From NCBI RefSeq assembly GCF_023856365.1, contig NC_064540.1:10853691-10917690 (forward strand): 64,000 bases of DNA. Direction: 5' to 3'. Position 1 is the stretch's first letter. Each line of letters opens with the position of its first letter. A program made the position numbers and the translations under genes. This stretch comes from Brienomyrus brachyistius (Eukaryota; Chordata; Actinopteri; Osteoglossiformes; Mormyridae). A model generated the notes under the pieces. That model searched no databases and had not been told where the DNA came from. It worked only from the letters and a program-made list of their open reading frames with translations. Below, piece by piece: positions 32,644-44,441 of this stretch.

Positions 32644-35540
32644 CTCTCATTTTTGGTACATAAGCAGCAGAGGGGAGAGGTGCTGGGAATATGCCAATAG
32701 CTCCCAAACAGCAATCGTCTCATGGGGTCTGCTTTGTGGTCCATTCCTGGGGTTCCACAATGATGGGGATAGGGAGCAGAATCACATGATTTAACAGGGA
32801 AGGTTTGGTGAAAGGTTTTTCAATGGTTATGTGAAATAACTCAAAAGAAGGAAAAGTGACAAAAAAAATCTCCTGGAGTTGGGGACAAAAGAATAAGTAG
32901 GAACAAGGCTTCTACTGCAGTTGGGACTGGCATTGACTATGGGATTTGGCTTCCTGGGGGGAATAAAAAGATGAATTTATATATTATGTGAGAATATGGA
33001 ACAGGTTGAACGAATCAGCATGACTGATTTTGGTCACCTGACCCCACCTTGTGAGGTGGCTGATTTCTATACTGCCCACTCCTTTACAGAACCGCTTTTG
33101 ATGCTGGCCTTAGTCTTATATCTGAGCTCCAACTGCTGTAACAAAGGGTACATGCAGCAGGACGCACTTCTGTACTGAATTCCCAGCTGTGTGGTTGCCA
33201 AGCAAAGGTTTGTTTGGACTTCCTTAGATATTTGCTTAATAACCCATAAAGTATAATTAACAATGCGCTTGCATGTGGACCACTTGTTTCTATGACAAAA
33301 GATCCCCTAAGCAGCACTGATCAAAATTTATCTGCTAGTAGCAGATGGAGGTAAAGCTTGTATGATATTTCTATACGAAACAGCGAACGATTTTCACTGT
33401 CTTTTGGTTCTGCTTTGAAGTCTGACGGTATCAGATAGTTCTTTGACAGGCACAGCTAATACATGGATTACAGTAGGTTTCATGCGAACTATGGCTTTTA
33501 TAGAAGCCGCGTACAGTTCAGCCTTATGTCAACACAGAAAATCATATGCAGAGCACTAAATATTTCGAAAAGCTGAAAAAATGAATACTGGAGCCCACAG
33601 AAATGATGTAGGATGTTGAAGATTGAGCATGCTGGTCGTTATGTGGTTGCTAGGGAGTAGGTCACATGATCCTACTATTTACAGTAGGCTATGAGCCATG
33701 TGACTTTTTTCTGGAGTTGTCACCTGTTATTGGTGTGGAATATGACACATTTAAGGATAAAAACAAACTATGTTATGCTTTATGAGAAGATCTAAGCTAA
33801 AACCAGCCATGTGTTTTCATACCCGTTTCTATAAGCGAATATTAGTGCAATGCATACCCACATGTAATACTAAAGTGTACTGTTAAGGTTGGCTTGCTTT
33901 ATAGTTCAGGGCAGATCATTATTATCAGTCTCCTAGTTTGTCAGAGACCTGTCCCATGGAGACTGCCGTCCATATAGCTTATGTCTGAGGGAAACCCTTT
34001 TATTAGTAACAGCGGTGTCTCACTGCACCCTAGCAAGGCTGTAAGAAGAAATCCACTGGCTCCACTGAAAGGATCTCACTTTCTACATTCTTTGTTTGGT
34101 CTGGGTTTAAGGAGTGTCTGAACTGAATATATCTGAGCAGATTGATTCAGATTGGCCCCTTTCACAGAATGCTTATCATTACACTTTATCTTTATTACTG
34201 TGTAAAGGAGCTTTAGTTAGTTAATTTGTGCACATTCATGTGAATTTGCAAATGAATTACATTTGAAATATCAAAGATATTTAAGATTATTTAATTCAGA
34301 ACCTAGACACCATTTATGCAAGTATGTTTAGGAAAATTACATCATTTACATTTATTTTCTCAAAGGAATATTCTACATAAATGAAATAGCTAATGAATTT
34401 CCTAATAATTCATGAAAGGACAGCAAATGTATATACAAAAACTGAACACCAATCAAAAATCAAAACACACTAGTAAGGATTCTCAGGGCTTCATGATTTA
34501 CTGACTTGTTCAAATATCGTTTTATGCTATCTATGTTGCTTCTATCTTTCTATCCATCTCTCATTTCTCTCTGTGTCCCTGGTTTATCGAGTCTATCTTG
34601 GCTGAGTGTTAGCGGTGGTCTCAGGTATCTCAGACCTGTCACTTCAGACATTCCTAACAAGTTCCCGGACAGCAGGGCCTAACATACTGCCTCACCCCTA
34701 ACCACCTGCCTCCGAAGTATGCAAAACAGGAACAGAACACCACATGTCAGTTTTTTTTTTTTAAAAAAAAGCATGACACATTTCGTTTGATTTTTTTCCT
34801 AAGAATGCAGCTGCTTTTGGAAATAAAATACCAAGAGACATATAGCTTAAACGGTGCTAGCTGTAGACATTCATATTTGTCTATTTGGCATTTTTGGCTA
34901 ACTAACCAATTACCCAGACACTTCTGAGAACAAATATAGCCGTCAGTCAGGTATATTTTATATCGACATGCCTGTCATACCGTGTATTTGATTAACTAGG
35001 TTTCCCTGCAGGCCTGACTTTTGTTTAAATAATCCTTCAGCATACTAAACACGAAGAATGCAAAGTCAAAGGAACTGGCAGATATTTGATATGAGCTCTT
35101 CCATTACTTACATCATAACGTAGCAGTAAACAAGACAGAGTCACCATGGACTACCTCGTGTACCTCCGACAACAAAAAGATTAATATGGATATTACTTTT
35201 CATTATCAGCCAGTAAATGTGATGATATTACAGGTTGCATCTGTAGCTATGTCTTGGCATAAAACATCAATAGTACCATGAACAGCATCAGTTGGTCAGA
35301 TCCGGGTCTTCCAAATTATATCGTTATATGAAATCTATGTCTAAGAAACAAGCAATTAACTCAGACTTATTGCCACGTTACACTATAATTAAATGAAGTG
35401 CAATTTACGTCAGCAGCAAACTGTTCAGTGTACGTGGTATGGGACACTTAGTTGCTTTCATTGAAGTCTTCATGACTTCATGAGAAACCTTGCGTTCCTC
35501 TTAGTCTAGCAACATTCCTGCCTAAGTATTATTAAAGCTT
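32643..35540. other. Unassigned
   Basis: About 2.9 kb without a supportable gene or complete repeat. A T-run/A-run pair (TTTTTTTTTTTTAAAAAAAA) lies near 34750-34771. Confidence 0.5.
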
Positions 35541-35544
35541 CTTT

Positions 35545-35690
35545 TTAGTGTTAGGACACTGTGCCTGTAATCAGAAGGTCGTCGGTTCAAATCCCTTGGT
35601 TGGCGGAATAGTTTAACGATAGGTCCCCTGAGCAAGGTCCTTAACCCCGGTTGCTCCAAGGTCTGCCTGACCCTGCTTTCCCTCAAAAAT
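35545..35690 (+). mobile_element. tRNA-derived SINE head
   Basis: TTAGTGTTAGGACACTGTGCCTG, then a strong B box GTCGGTTCAAATCCC, then CCCCTGAGCAAGGTCCTTAACCCCGGTTGCTCC: the head of a widespread fish SINE class with a tRNA-like promoter. The 3' end near 35690 (AATGTATGCAATAAATATTGC) is AT-rich. Confidence 0.78.
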
Positions 35691-35764
35691 GTATGCAATA
35701 AATATTGCAAAAAGTGCAAATGTAAGTAGAGAAAATTTACTAGCATACATATGTCTATCTTATA

Positions 35765-35995
35765 AGCACCTGTCCTGGAAAGGAACCCAGGAAGTACAGG
35801 GCATATGGCTGGGGTACACCATGAACAGGGTGCTAGTCCAACACCGCACATGCGTATCACAGACAAGTGGGAGACATCAATTAGCCTAACTGCATGTCTT
35901 CGGACCGTGGGAGGAAGACTCCACACACACGGAGCAGATCTGAACTGTTTATGCTACAGAAGGAGTCAACAGTGCAACCTACTGAGTTGCTATGC
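35765..35995 (-). mobile_element. Old SINE copy, antisense
   Basis: CTGGGGTACACCATGAACAGGGTGCTAGTCC, TTAGCCTAACTGCATGTCTTCGGACCGTGGGAGGAAG, AACAGTGCAACCTACTGAG are the antisense body words in order. Confidence 0.65.
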
Positions 35996-37920
35996 CACTA
36001 CTATCCAGCAAGTCTGCGCTAAGAGCAAATATGTTAAACTTATTAAACTTATTCATATTATTCATATCAGAATGGTCATACTGCATTCAGTGGGTATATA
36101 CACATATAACAAGACAAATTATGTTTAACTATACAGGTATGTAAGAAAACCTTGGTTCCAGCTGCCTACGTATATACGTACAGTACATACTTACTGTATT
36201 ATAAGCTTAAAACCAGTTTCACTTCTTTGGAAATAGATTAATTTTTTATATTTCTATCTGCCTCCCTTTGTCTCTACCATAAAAGGAATGACATGGGGTG
36301 CTGTTAATATACAGTACACACTTGCCTTGATTGGCATTATCTTTGTATTGTGTACTTTGTCACCCTTCACTCTGTGTTTTAGTCTTGGGCTTCTGTCCCT
36401 GAAGCAGAATCACTCACTCTCAAGTCGGCCCTTATGCCACATCACTAATGCTGAACTGCACAAAGTGAGGAGTTCCCGAGCTTCCAAAAGGTTGTTTGGC
36501 TTTAAACTCCCATTTCCTAAGTATGATGCAGAACCTCAAATAACATTTGCACAAAACCAGCTTGCCGCAGGAGTAAAAAATGATGAATGATAAATGACTG
36601 ACAGAAATACCTTACAAATGCCTGTGACTTTCCTTTTACGCAGGGAAAAACAGTGTTCCCCTGACTCAAAATTACTAGCGTCTCCAGTTTTTTACAGAAT
36701 ATGATAAAGAATGTTCTATATGCAACAAATCTGAGGGAGTCTTGGATCTAAGGCATAAAGCTGAATGCCCGAAGGAAGTGAAGCTATAGAGATTAAAATG
36801 TTTACTTGAACTTATGCTGAAGATTTCCTTCACCTCCTTATGCCTTTAACTGTTCCATCGTCAAGTTATTCTTGATGTTGCTCAGATAACAAAGGAGCAA
36901 TATGTATCTCAGTTAAGGATTTACTAAGTAGCTAACTTTGAATGAAGTCTGTTTAATTCACTCATTTCATAACACAATTATTCATGTTCCTCCATACTCT
37001 CATGCAATATGTGATGACAGGATATTAACTCCTGCGATGCATGGAAAAATGCTTAATTTATCCTGAATCAATCTTGCTTTTTTTCTTTACTGAGCAACTC
37101 TCCCGCCTAAGTATTATTGATGCTCATTTTCCTCTTTGAGTAGGGTGGACAATGCAGCCAACATTGTTGTCATAAAGAAATTGCTTCTTTCAAGATTATT
37201 AATATCTGGTTCTCTGAAGGTTCTGAATAAACATGGATTTATTTTTGTATTCCATTGCAGTGCCAGACTCTAGTGGTTTTCGGATTTCTATTGCATGTGG
37301 AGGGAGTGATCTAGACATTATGACAGATGTCCTCAGTTGGTAGTTCTAGTTTTAGCTGTAGAAAAAGCCACATATCTGCATGACAATGTGAAGCACATCT
37401 GTGCCAGATTCCTACTATAAAACTTGTAGCTCTGAGTTTTAAACCTTGCCTAAGCTGATTGTAATTTCAGAGTAAAACAAAAAAGGAGATGTAACTAGTC
37501 ACATTCACTTTGCAAATGCATACATTTAAGCCACCATTCCATACGAAAACATGCAATAACAAGGTTTACCATAGTGCTAAAAAATGATGCTGGGGGTTGA
37601 TTTGCAGATATTGCAGACAACATTTAGTGGATAACTTTATCTAGGCCAAATCTGATGTTAATACAAGGGTATCAAATGAAATTTGTGCAGAAACAATTTT
37701 CAGGTTCATAACTTAAGGTGAATATAATATTGTGCCAGATGATACAAGAAAAGGAACAATAACAGCGTTAATGAAGGAATTCCAGAATCTTAAAAATTTG
37801 AGTTGAACTCTATTGCAACGGCCTAAATTTGCTTCATAAGAAGAACATCACTGGTTGAAATAGTTGAGAGAATCAACAAACTCCTGTTAGATTCTCGTAA
37901 AGTGAATCTATTATTATAAA
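35996..37920. other. Unassigned
   Basis: A perfect 14-bp palindrome TACGTATATACGTA lies at 36167-36180. A 100-codon frame at 36288-36590 begins with a hydrophobic stretch but has no splice pairing or family match. Otherwise nothing. Confidence 0.45.
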
Positions 37921-37930
37921 TGATTTATAG

Positions 37931-38249
37931 GAGCGGCATGGTGGTGCAGTGGTTAGCATTCACACCTCTGGGACCAGGATTCAAGTCTCTACTGGGGTTC
38001 AGTGACTGTGGAGTCCGCATGTTCTCTTTGTGTTGTTGTGGGGTTTCCCCTCACAGTCCAAAATCATGCTGAGGCTGTTAGGGGTTGCCAAATTGCCCGT
38101 AGGTGTGTGTGGGTGAGTGAATGGTGTGTGAACGTGTCCTGCGATTGGTTGGCTCCCCATCCTGGGTTGTTCCCTGCCTTATGCCTATAGGCTCTGGACG
38201 CCCCCTGTGACCCTGAACAGGATAAGCGGTTTCAGAAATGGGATGTATG
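37931..38249 (+). mobile_element. tRNA-derived SINE, sense, with near-perfect target duplication
   Basis: A box TGGTGCAGTGGTTAGCA (about 37941-37957), decayed B box GATTCAAGTCTC, body (GTTGTTGTGGGGTTTCCCC, CTCACAGTCCAAAATCATG, AATTGCCCGTAGGTGTG, CCCATCCTGGGTTGTTCCCTGCC) and tail GATAAGCGGTTTCAGAAATGGGATG. GATTTATAG (37922-37930) precedes it and GATTTTTAG (38250-38258) follows, a 9-bp target duplication with one difference. Same family as 44158-44429. Confidence 0.85.
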
Positions 38250-38258
38250 GATTTTTAG

Positions 38259-38990
38259 CAGAGCATTATCACTCATTAGATTAACCCCCTCCCCTCCTTG
38301 CCTAAGCACCTTAACATGGTTAAGACTTTGACAAGCAGTCCTTAACCACCAAACCTCCTATTACTGTACTTCCTGTACATTATTTCAATTAGAATATAAG
38401 AGAAAGCTACATAACTATGAACTACCCGCATCTTACAGCCAAGGTCATTGTTCACAGATGATCTTAGTCATTTATTGACTGTGGATGGACAAACTGGTTT
38501 AGTTCCCGCCAGGAAGGTTTTTGGCTGCCATGACCGCCTGTCAGACACCACTGACCTCCAGCTCTGGTTCAGCCGAGGGTTCTCACAGCAGGGTATGTTC
38601 CTCCTAGTCAGCTGGCCATGTGAACAGAACAGGAATATACAACATTATGGATGGAATGTTGGAGTTTTCAATGGATGTGTCAAGCATTTTACCTGTATCT
38701 CAATGCATGGCCATGTCAGATGATTACGAACTCTCTCTCAATCGTGACTCATTTTGATTCCTTCATCCAACTATGAGTTTGTTCACTTATACTTCAATAG
38801 TATTTATTTCCTTGCTTCTTCTTAACATACATTTGCTTAGCAGAGCGCCTGATTGGGCCCCATGAGAAACAATGACGTTCAATAAAAATCTAAAGATAGC
38901 TGTTTTCATTTTAGCTGGAGGACAGACATACAGTAAAAGCGAGACTTATCTACAATCAGGCACATCCTAACAGAGTCAGGAAAACCGCGG
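38259..38990. other. Unassigned
   Basis: A 91-codon frame at 38448-38723 is not supported by motifs or splice sites. Nothing else. Confidence 0.45.
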
Positions 38991-39667
38991 GGCATATGTG
39001 TTTTTTAAATTAAGACAAACCGAAAGGAGTGGAAATCCGACTGGAGATATGGCTGCAATCTCCACAACTGCGCCTCCCTTCTCGTACGCTGCATTATGAG
39101 AGCATATAGAGCCGGATCAAAGCCACATCCTAGCTCTTCATTCACTTAGGGATTTCTTCACAGAGATGAGTTTGTGTGTGTTATGAGACTGGAAATTGCT
39201 CCTTTGGCCAGTAAACCCAGCATTTCCCACAGATGTGCCTGCTGACCGGGAGTAAACTATGGTTGTTAATAGGCTCTGAATCTAACGGTCGTCATCCCGG
39301 TGAGAACTTCAGTGAACCTAATGAAACGTGATGACTAATGTTGCTCTTGGTTATTACATGAAGTGTGTGTTTGCGTGCTTGGGAGGAGGCAGACGGGCCT
39401 TTATACAGGAATAGCTGTCTCTTTGAAATAAGATAAATGAGTATCACTCTGTGAAAATGATTGTAATTTATATTCCAGTGTTTTCTCCACGTTTTGGACA
39501 GCAGATCTAATTAATCCCCCGAAAGATGGAGCGAGTAAAACTTGCTGAGAGGGAAGGATGGTGCTTGTTTTACCTCGGATCGCAGTAAACTGAAACATTT
39601 GTCTCCGTAGCGTTTCCCGTGTTCCTGCTCTGCTGATTAAATCCTGGGTGACAGAAGCTCTTCCGAG
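38991..39667. promoter_or_regulatory. Complex sequence upstream of a candidate first exon
   Basis: Less AT-rich and non-repetitive, with scattered CG (aaccgcggggc, ccgactggag, tcgtacgctg, tacctcggatcgc) and homeodomain words (ATCTAATTAATCC at about 39505). It is compatible with a promoter or 5' UTR for 39668-39814. No TATA box is evident. Speculative. Confidence 0.22.
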
Positions 39668-39814
39668 ATGAGTCGGGGGCTTTTAAAAGCGACTGAAAAA
39701 CGGCGTGCAAAAGGACAGTGTGCGGTTTGCTTTCACCTCCCATTACTCTGTGTGGGATGTGTGATTCTACTCCCACCAGTTATTGTAAGGTGCTGGAGTC
39801 ACAGTACGATGACG
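39668..39814 (+). CDS. Candidate first exon with signal-anchor-like N-terminus
   Basis: An ATG in good context (G at -3) opens a 49-codon frame that ends exactly at a consensus donor, ATGACG|GTGAGT, in phase 0. The peptide starts with a basic segment (M-S-R-G-L-L-K-A-T-E-K-R-R-A-K-G-Q) followed by about 22 mostly hydrophobic residues (C-A-V-C-F-H-L-P-L-L-C-V-G-C-V-I-L-L-P-P-V-I) and then R-C-W-S-H. This is the pattern of a type II membrane protein or Golgi enzyme stem. I do not recognise the family, and no second exon is identifiable in the following 20 kb. A chance frame is possible. Confidence 0.28.
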
Positions 39815-41690
39815 GTGAGTCGTGGGGTGAGCACATTGTATATTTCAGAATTTAGTTGTGCTGCAGCTCACTGGAACGTGTAGGAGTCTTTAGCCAATGA
39901 CAGAAGAGGGTGTATATTTGGATAACAAAAAAGGATTTGCAGGAGGGTCTTCGTTACCTTAAAGTCTGTTGTATTTGGAGGTGTTAAATCTTTTTATTAA
40001 AGCAGGATTTATGATTCGATGGCTGTGTTGGTTGGGTGTGTTGCGAACTGTCTGCAATACACAACCAGTTTAGTTCCTTTGTTCGAATCTGCAGTGGTAA
40101 CTTATCTTATTAAGCAAGAAGTCCAGGCTGAAGTGTATGGAAGTCGAATTTCCTCACTCTGTTTTTCCTGATATATGTAAACTGCCCGAGATGAAAGAGT
40201 GAGGGAGTTTTTGATTAAATGAGCTCAGCAAGGTAATGTTGATAGAATATGCTACAGAGCTCCCTCTGGCAAAGCGGGAAATCCAAGCTGACTGAATGTA
40301 TAGCGCAATACATAAAACATGGCATATAAAATACAGTAAAAAGTCAATAAATGTAAAGGAGCTTATCACAGCAGATAAGAACATCTTTTGGTGTTACACA
40401 GATCTGCCCTGAAGGAGAAATAAATTTAAGGTGCTGGGCAGTATTTATTGCTGATATCCTCACGCTATGGATGTAGGATTGTTTTAGCTATAAAGAACAG
40501 ATCATTAAATAATACAGCTGAATCTTTTTTTCATAATTCAAACAACATGTAATACAATTGGTAGATAACAGTTGAAAAACAAGGTGGGATTTGATTCGAA
40601 GTAAATTAACCATGTTTCTTCAAACACTTTACAAGAGTGTTATAGAATTAATGAGACTCAGATGAGAGAGAAAGAAATTGCTTGTAAAAGTATGTATCAC
40701 TCTTAAAAATAGACAAGATATGTAAACATCATTTTAGTGGGTAAGATGAGGAGGTTAGAAAGTTAATGTGATATGGTTTAACTGAGAGGACATTGGCTTT
40801 TTGGGGAAGTATTACCATTGCTGTCATTTTCCATTTTTTTGCATATCTATTGTATTATGTGCTGAAGAAATTAAACTCTTTGGTTTCTTTTCACTGTGCA
40901 GGTCATGTGTAATGTCAAGTGCTGCCTTACAAAAAAAGAACAAAAGAAAGAATGTCTTTGGTTAATAACTGCTTATGGGTGCTAGGAAATTCAGTCCTCC
41001 TGCAGTGTACTGCCAAAACTACTCTCAAGCCTCTTAGCAACACAAGTGTGTTACAGCCTGAGGAGGAGGTCACCTATTTTTTAGGAGATAAAACTTTGAA
41101 AGATGCTCTCGGGGATATATAGCCGATAAGGTTTGTACGCAGAACTTCTGGGATGTGAGGCCTACCTTCTCTGAGTGACTCCCACACACTTTTCTAGCAT
41201 ATCTCAAGGCCAGTTTCTTCACATCTTTAAAATAGGTTTGAAAGAGCAGTTTTGGTATTCGCTGATGTTAGAATAACTGCAGACCATTGTTTATTGATTA
41301 GATAAAAAGCCAGTCAATAAAACGGATATGGTTTAGTCCACACAAAGAAAATAACCATTGATGGAGTCCCATCAATCTAAATTCACATGGCAAAAGTCTT
41401 AAGGCTCAGTCCAATTTCACTTTCGAGGTATTAAATTATTAATCACTCTCCTTGTCTGTCTGCATCAGTGTCTCTCCATAACTGCGTTTGCAGATGGCCA
41501 TACTATGCGATCACATTTCTACGTTAAAATGAACTTTGAGTTTTAAAAAATAGTCTTTTTCCACATATTAACGTTCCATTTACCAGTTTGCATTTGGAGT
41601 TATAATGTCCGTCTGCCTGGGCAAAGCACATGCATTAGTCATGAATAGCTAACTTTCAGTCATTTTCTTATTGTAGTTGCAGGATTTTGG
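39815..41690. other. Unassigned
   Basis: If the preceding exon is real this is intron. Short frames only; nothing recognisable. Confidence 0.5.
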
Positions 41691-41716
41691 TGAAAAGGCA
41701 GGTGAACAGATTGGTA

Positions 41717-41774
41717 GAACTGTACTGTTGTATGTAATAAAGGCTGAACTGTACTGTTGTACTCAATAAAGACT
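41717..41774 (+). repeat. 29-bp tandem duplication carrying AATAAA
   Basis: GAACTGTACTGTTGTA is repeated at 41717 and 41746, and each copy is followed by TGTAATAAAGGCT or CTCAATAAAGACT. Both units contain a polyadenylation hexamer, followed by a T-rich CTTTATTCAGC. It may be a retroelement or gene 3' end. Confidence 0.6.
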
Positions 41775-41845
41775 TCAGCTTTATTCAGCACTGATAATAT
41801 TTAATATAAACATGCAGGTTAATTAAACCATGTAAATCAGGGGTG

Positions 41846-41995
41846 TCAAACTCCAGTCCAGGAGGGCCAGAACACTGCACAGTTTTTGGGTTTCCCCTCA
41901 TTTAACACACCTGATTCAACTCCTTGTGCTAATTACCACACAGCTCTTGAGCTGAATCATTTGTGGTGGATCAGGGAAAGAAATAAGCTACACAG
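41846..41995 (+). mobile_element. hAT-type MITE, one end only
   Basis: CAGGGGTGTCAAACTCCAGTCC, AGGAGGGCCAGAACACTGCACAG, TTTAACACACCTGATTCAACTC is the left half of a very common fish MITE. The matching right end (GGAGTTTGACACCCCTG) is absent; sequence diverges after about 41995. Confidence 0.8.
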
Positions 41996-42460
41996 GACTC
42001 CGGCTCTCTGGTTCGATATATGAAATAAGTAATATTGTTGATATACCTTACAAGGGTGATGTGGTGCTCTCTTATCTCTTAGGTTGGAGTGCCACCTTTG
42101 CTGTGTTGTGGAGTTTGCATGAAAGTTGACCTCCACCCAATTCAAGGTTACAAGCAGAAGGTAAAATATGGAGGGAATGAGGGTCAGCTGGACTAAACTG
42201 CAATTATCTGACTCCACCTCCTAGGATGAAGGCTCTGCATTTCAAAACAATATATTTAATTTGTCTGAGGCATTTGCTTCTACTAATACAGTCCGAATTT
42301 TTACTTTGCTATATTGCATACCTAATTGGCTGGATTATGTTTCAAACCTTGTGTGTGTTGAGATGGTACCTTAATCAAAATGTTATAGTGGAAAATGAGA
42401 CCAAAGTGATTTTTGAGGAGCTATATGAATATACTGGTAATAAACTTTTCTAGAATATAT
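41996..42460. other. Unassigned
   Basis: Frames of 86 codons (minus, 41957-42217) and 75 codons (plus, 42226-42453) lack support. Nothing recognisable. Confidence 0.5.
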
Positions 42461-42461
42461 T

Positions 42462-44008
42462 GAAAAGACCGTTCAAACGTTTGGGGTCACTAAATTTCCT
42501 AGCTTTTGAAAAAAAAAAACTACCATTTTGCCCATTAAGATGACATCAGAATGGACAGAAATACTGTGTAGACATAGTTAATGTTGTAAATGACCACAGC
42601 TGGAATATCTGAATTTTAATGGAATATCTACATAGGTGTACAGAGGCCCATTATCAGCAACAATTAGTCCTGTGTTCCAGTGCAATGTTGTGTTTGCTAA
42701 TGCAAGTTTATTATTTTAAAAGGTTAATTGATCATTAGAAAACCCTTTTGCAATTATGTTAGCAGAGATAAATTTTTTTGTGCTGATTAAAGAAGCAATA
42801 AAACTGGCCTTCTTTGGGCCAGCTGAGTGGAGCATCAGCAACTGTGGGTTCGATTACAAGCTGAAAATGGTGAAAATCAAAGAACTTTCTTCTGAAACTC
42901 GTCAGTCTATTGTTGTTTTGAGGCATGAAGGCTGAACTGAAGATCTCATACAATGCTGTGTACTGCTCCCTTCACCGAGCAGCGCAAACTGGCACTAAGC
43001 ACAGCAGAAAGAGGAGAGGGAGGCCCCGCTGCACGACTGAGCAAGAGGATAAATATGTTAGAGGGGGTAGTTTGAGAAGCAGAAGCTTCATAAGTCTTCA
43101 CAGGCAGCTTCATTAAATAGTACCCGCAATAGACCAGTCTCAGTGTCTACAGTGAGGAGGCAACTCTGGGATACTGGCCTTTTAGGCAGAATTGCATAGA
43201 AGAAGCCGTATCTCAGAATAGGCAATCAAAAGAAAAGACTGAGATGAACGCAGACGCTGGACAGAGGAAGACCAGAAAAAAGTGCTATGGATAGATAAAT
43301 CTAAGTTTGAGGTATTCGGATCACAAAGGAGAATGCTTGTGAGATACAGATCAAATGAAAAGATGCTGGAGGAGTGCTTGATGACATCTGTCAAACATGG
43401 CGGACGGAGGCAATGTGATGGTCTGGGGCTGCTTTGCTGATGGTATAGTGGGAGATTTGTACTGGGTAAAAAGGATCTTGAAGATGGACGGCTATCATTG
43501 CATTTTGCAACACCATGCCATACCCTTTGGATGGTGGTTCACTGTAGCCAATTTCATCCTACAACAGGACAACACAGCTCCAAACTAAGCATGAGCTACT
43601 TAGGAAGGAAGCACTCAGCTGGTATTCTATGTACTGTATAATGCAGTGGGCAGCAAAGCCAGCAGATTCTATGAGCTGTTACGGGAACAGCTTGACCGAA
43701 TGGTACAGAAGAAGTGCCCATCAACCCAGTCCAACTTGTGGGAGATGCTTCAGGAAGCACAGGGTGGAATCTCATCAGATCGCCTCAGCAAACTGACATC
43801 TAGAATGTCTACAAGGCTGTAATTACTGCAGATGGAGGCCTCTTTGACGAAAGCAAAGTTTATTTTAATTTCAAAAATGATTATTTCTAACTTTGTCAAT
43901 GACTGTTTCCTATTTATTTAGCTATATCTCCTATTCAATTTCATTTCATGTAGGTTTTCATGAAAATAAGGAAATATCTAAGTGACCCCAAGCTTTTGAA
44001 CAGTAGTG
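42462..44008 (+). mobile_element. Tc1-like transposon, both ends present, inactive
   Basis: The left repeat ACCGTTCAAACGTTTGGGGTCAC (from 42468) and the right repeat GTGACCCCAAGCTTTTGAACAGTAGTG (ending 44008, then TA) are inverted copies. The interior encodes on the plus strand a transposase: start near 42868 (K-E-L-S-S-E-T-R-Q-S-I), GRPRC-T-T-E-Q-E-D-K linker, first catalytic Asp in a decayed W-x-D-x-S-K-F-E-V-F near 43290-43318, G-N-V-M-V-W-G-C-F, F-I-L-Q-Q-D-N (second Asp, near 43560) and a final D-E-S-K-V region near 43850. A roughly 25-bp deletion after 42924, frameshifts and stops have killed it. Size about 1.55 kb is normal for the family. Confidence 0.93.
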
Positions 44009-44157
44009 TATGTCAATCTTTCCTCTAATGTTTTATTCTGGATTGCACTATTTCCCTCATGCAGTTTTATGTCATGATGTCACAGCTTTCACGCTAATGT
44101 TGTATCCATTTCACTCCCCCAGTACACAGTCCTACATGCACAAACATGCTGGTTTAT

Positions 44158-44429
44158 CCATCCATCCATTTTCCAAACCGCTTATCCTACTGGGTCGCGG
44201 GGGGTCCGGAGCCTATCCTGGAAGGAATGGGCACGAGGCAGGGAACAACCCAGGATGGGGGGGCCAGCCCATCGCAGGGCACACTCAAACCGGAGTACCC
44301 GGAGGAAACCCCACAACGACATGGGGAGAACATGCAAATTCCGCACACATGTGATCCAGGCGGAGACTCGAACCTGGGTCCCAGAGGTGTGAGGCAACAC
44401 TGCTAACCACTGCACCACCATGCCGCCCT
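44158..44429 (-). mobile_element. tRNA-derived SINE with perfect 12-bp target duplication
   Basis: On the minus strand the head GGGCGGCATGGTGGTGCAGTGG carries an A box (TGGTGCAGTGGTTAGCA) and an intact B box (GGTTCGAGTCT). The body lacks about 90 bp present in the copy at 12384-12740 (from the CGCCATTCACTC to the GGACTGTGGGG block), and the tail is CGGTTTGGAAAATGGATGGATGG. ATGCTGGTTTAT occurs on both sides (44146-44157 and 44430-44441), so insertion was by target-primed retrotransposition and is comparatively young. Mobilisation would need a partner LINE. Confidence 0.92.
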
Positions 44430-44441
44430 ATGCTGGTTTAT

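Noticed and set aside
35585..35605. Possible functional tRNA gene from the GGTTCAAATCCC B box
   Set aside because: No acceptor stem or cloverleaf; context is a SINE head.
36288..36590. Membrane-protein-like 100-codon frame
   Set aside because: Hydrophobicity alone in AT/T-rich DNA is not evidence; no splice signals or relatives recognised.
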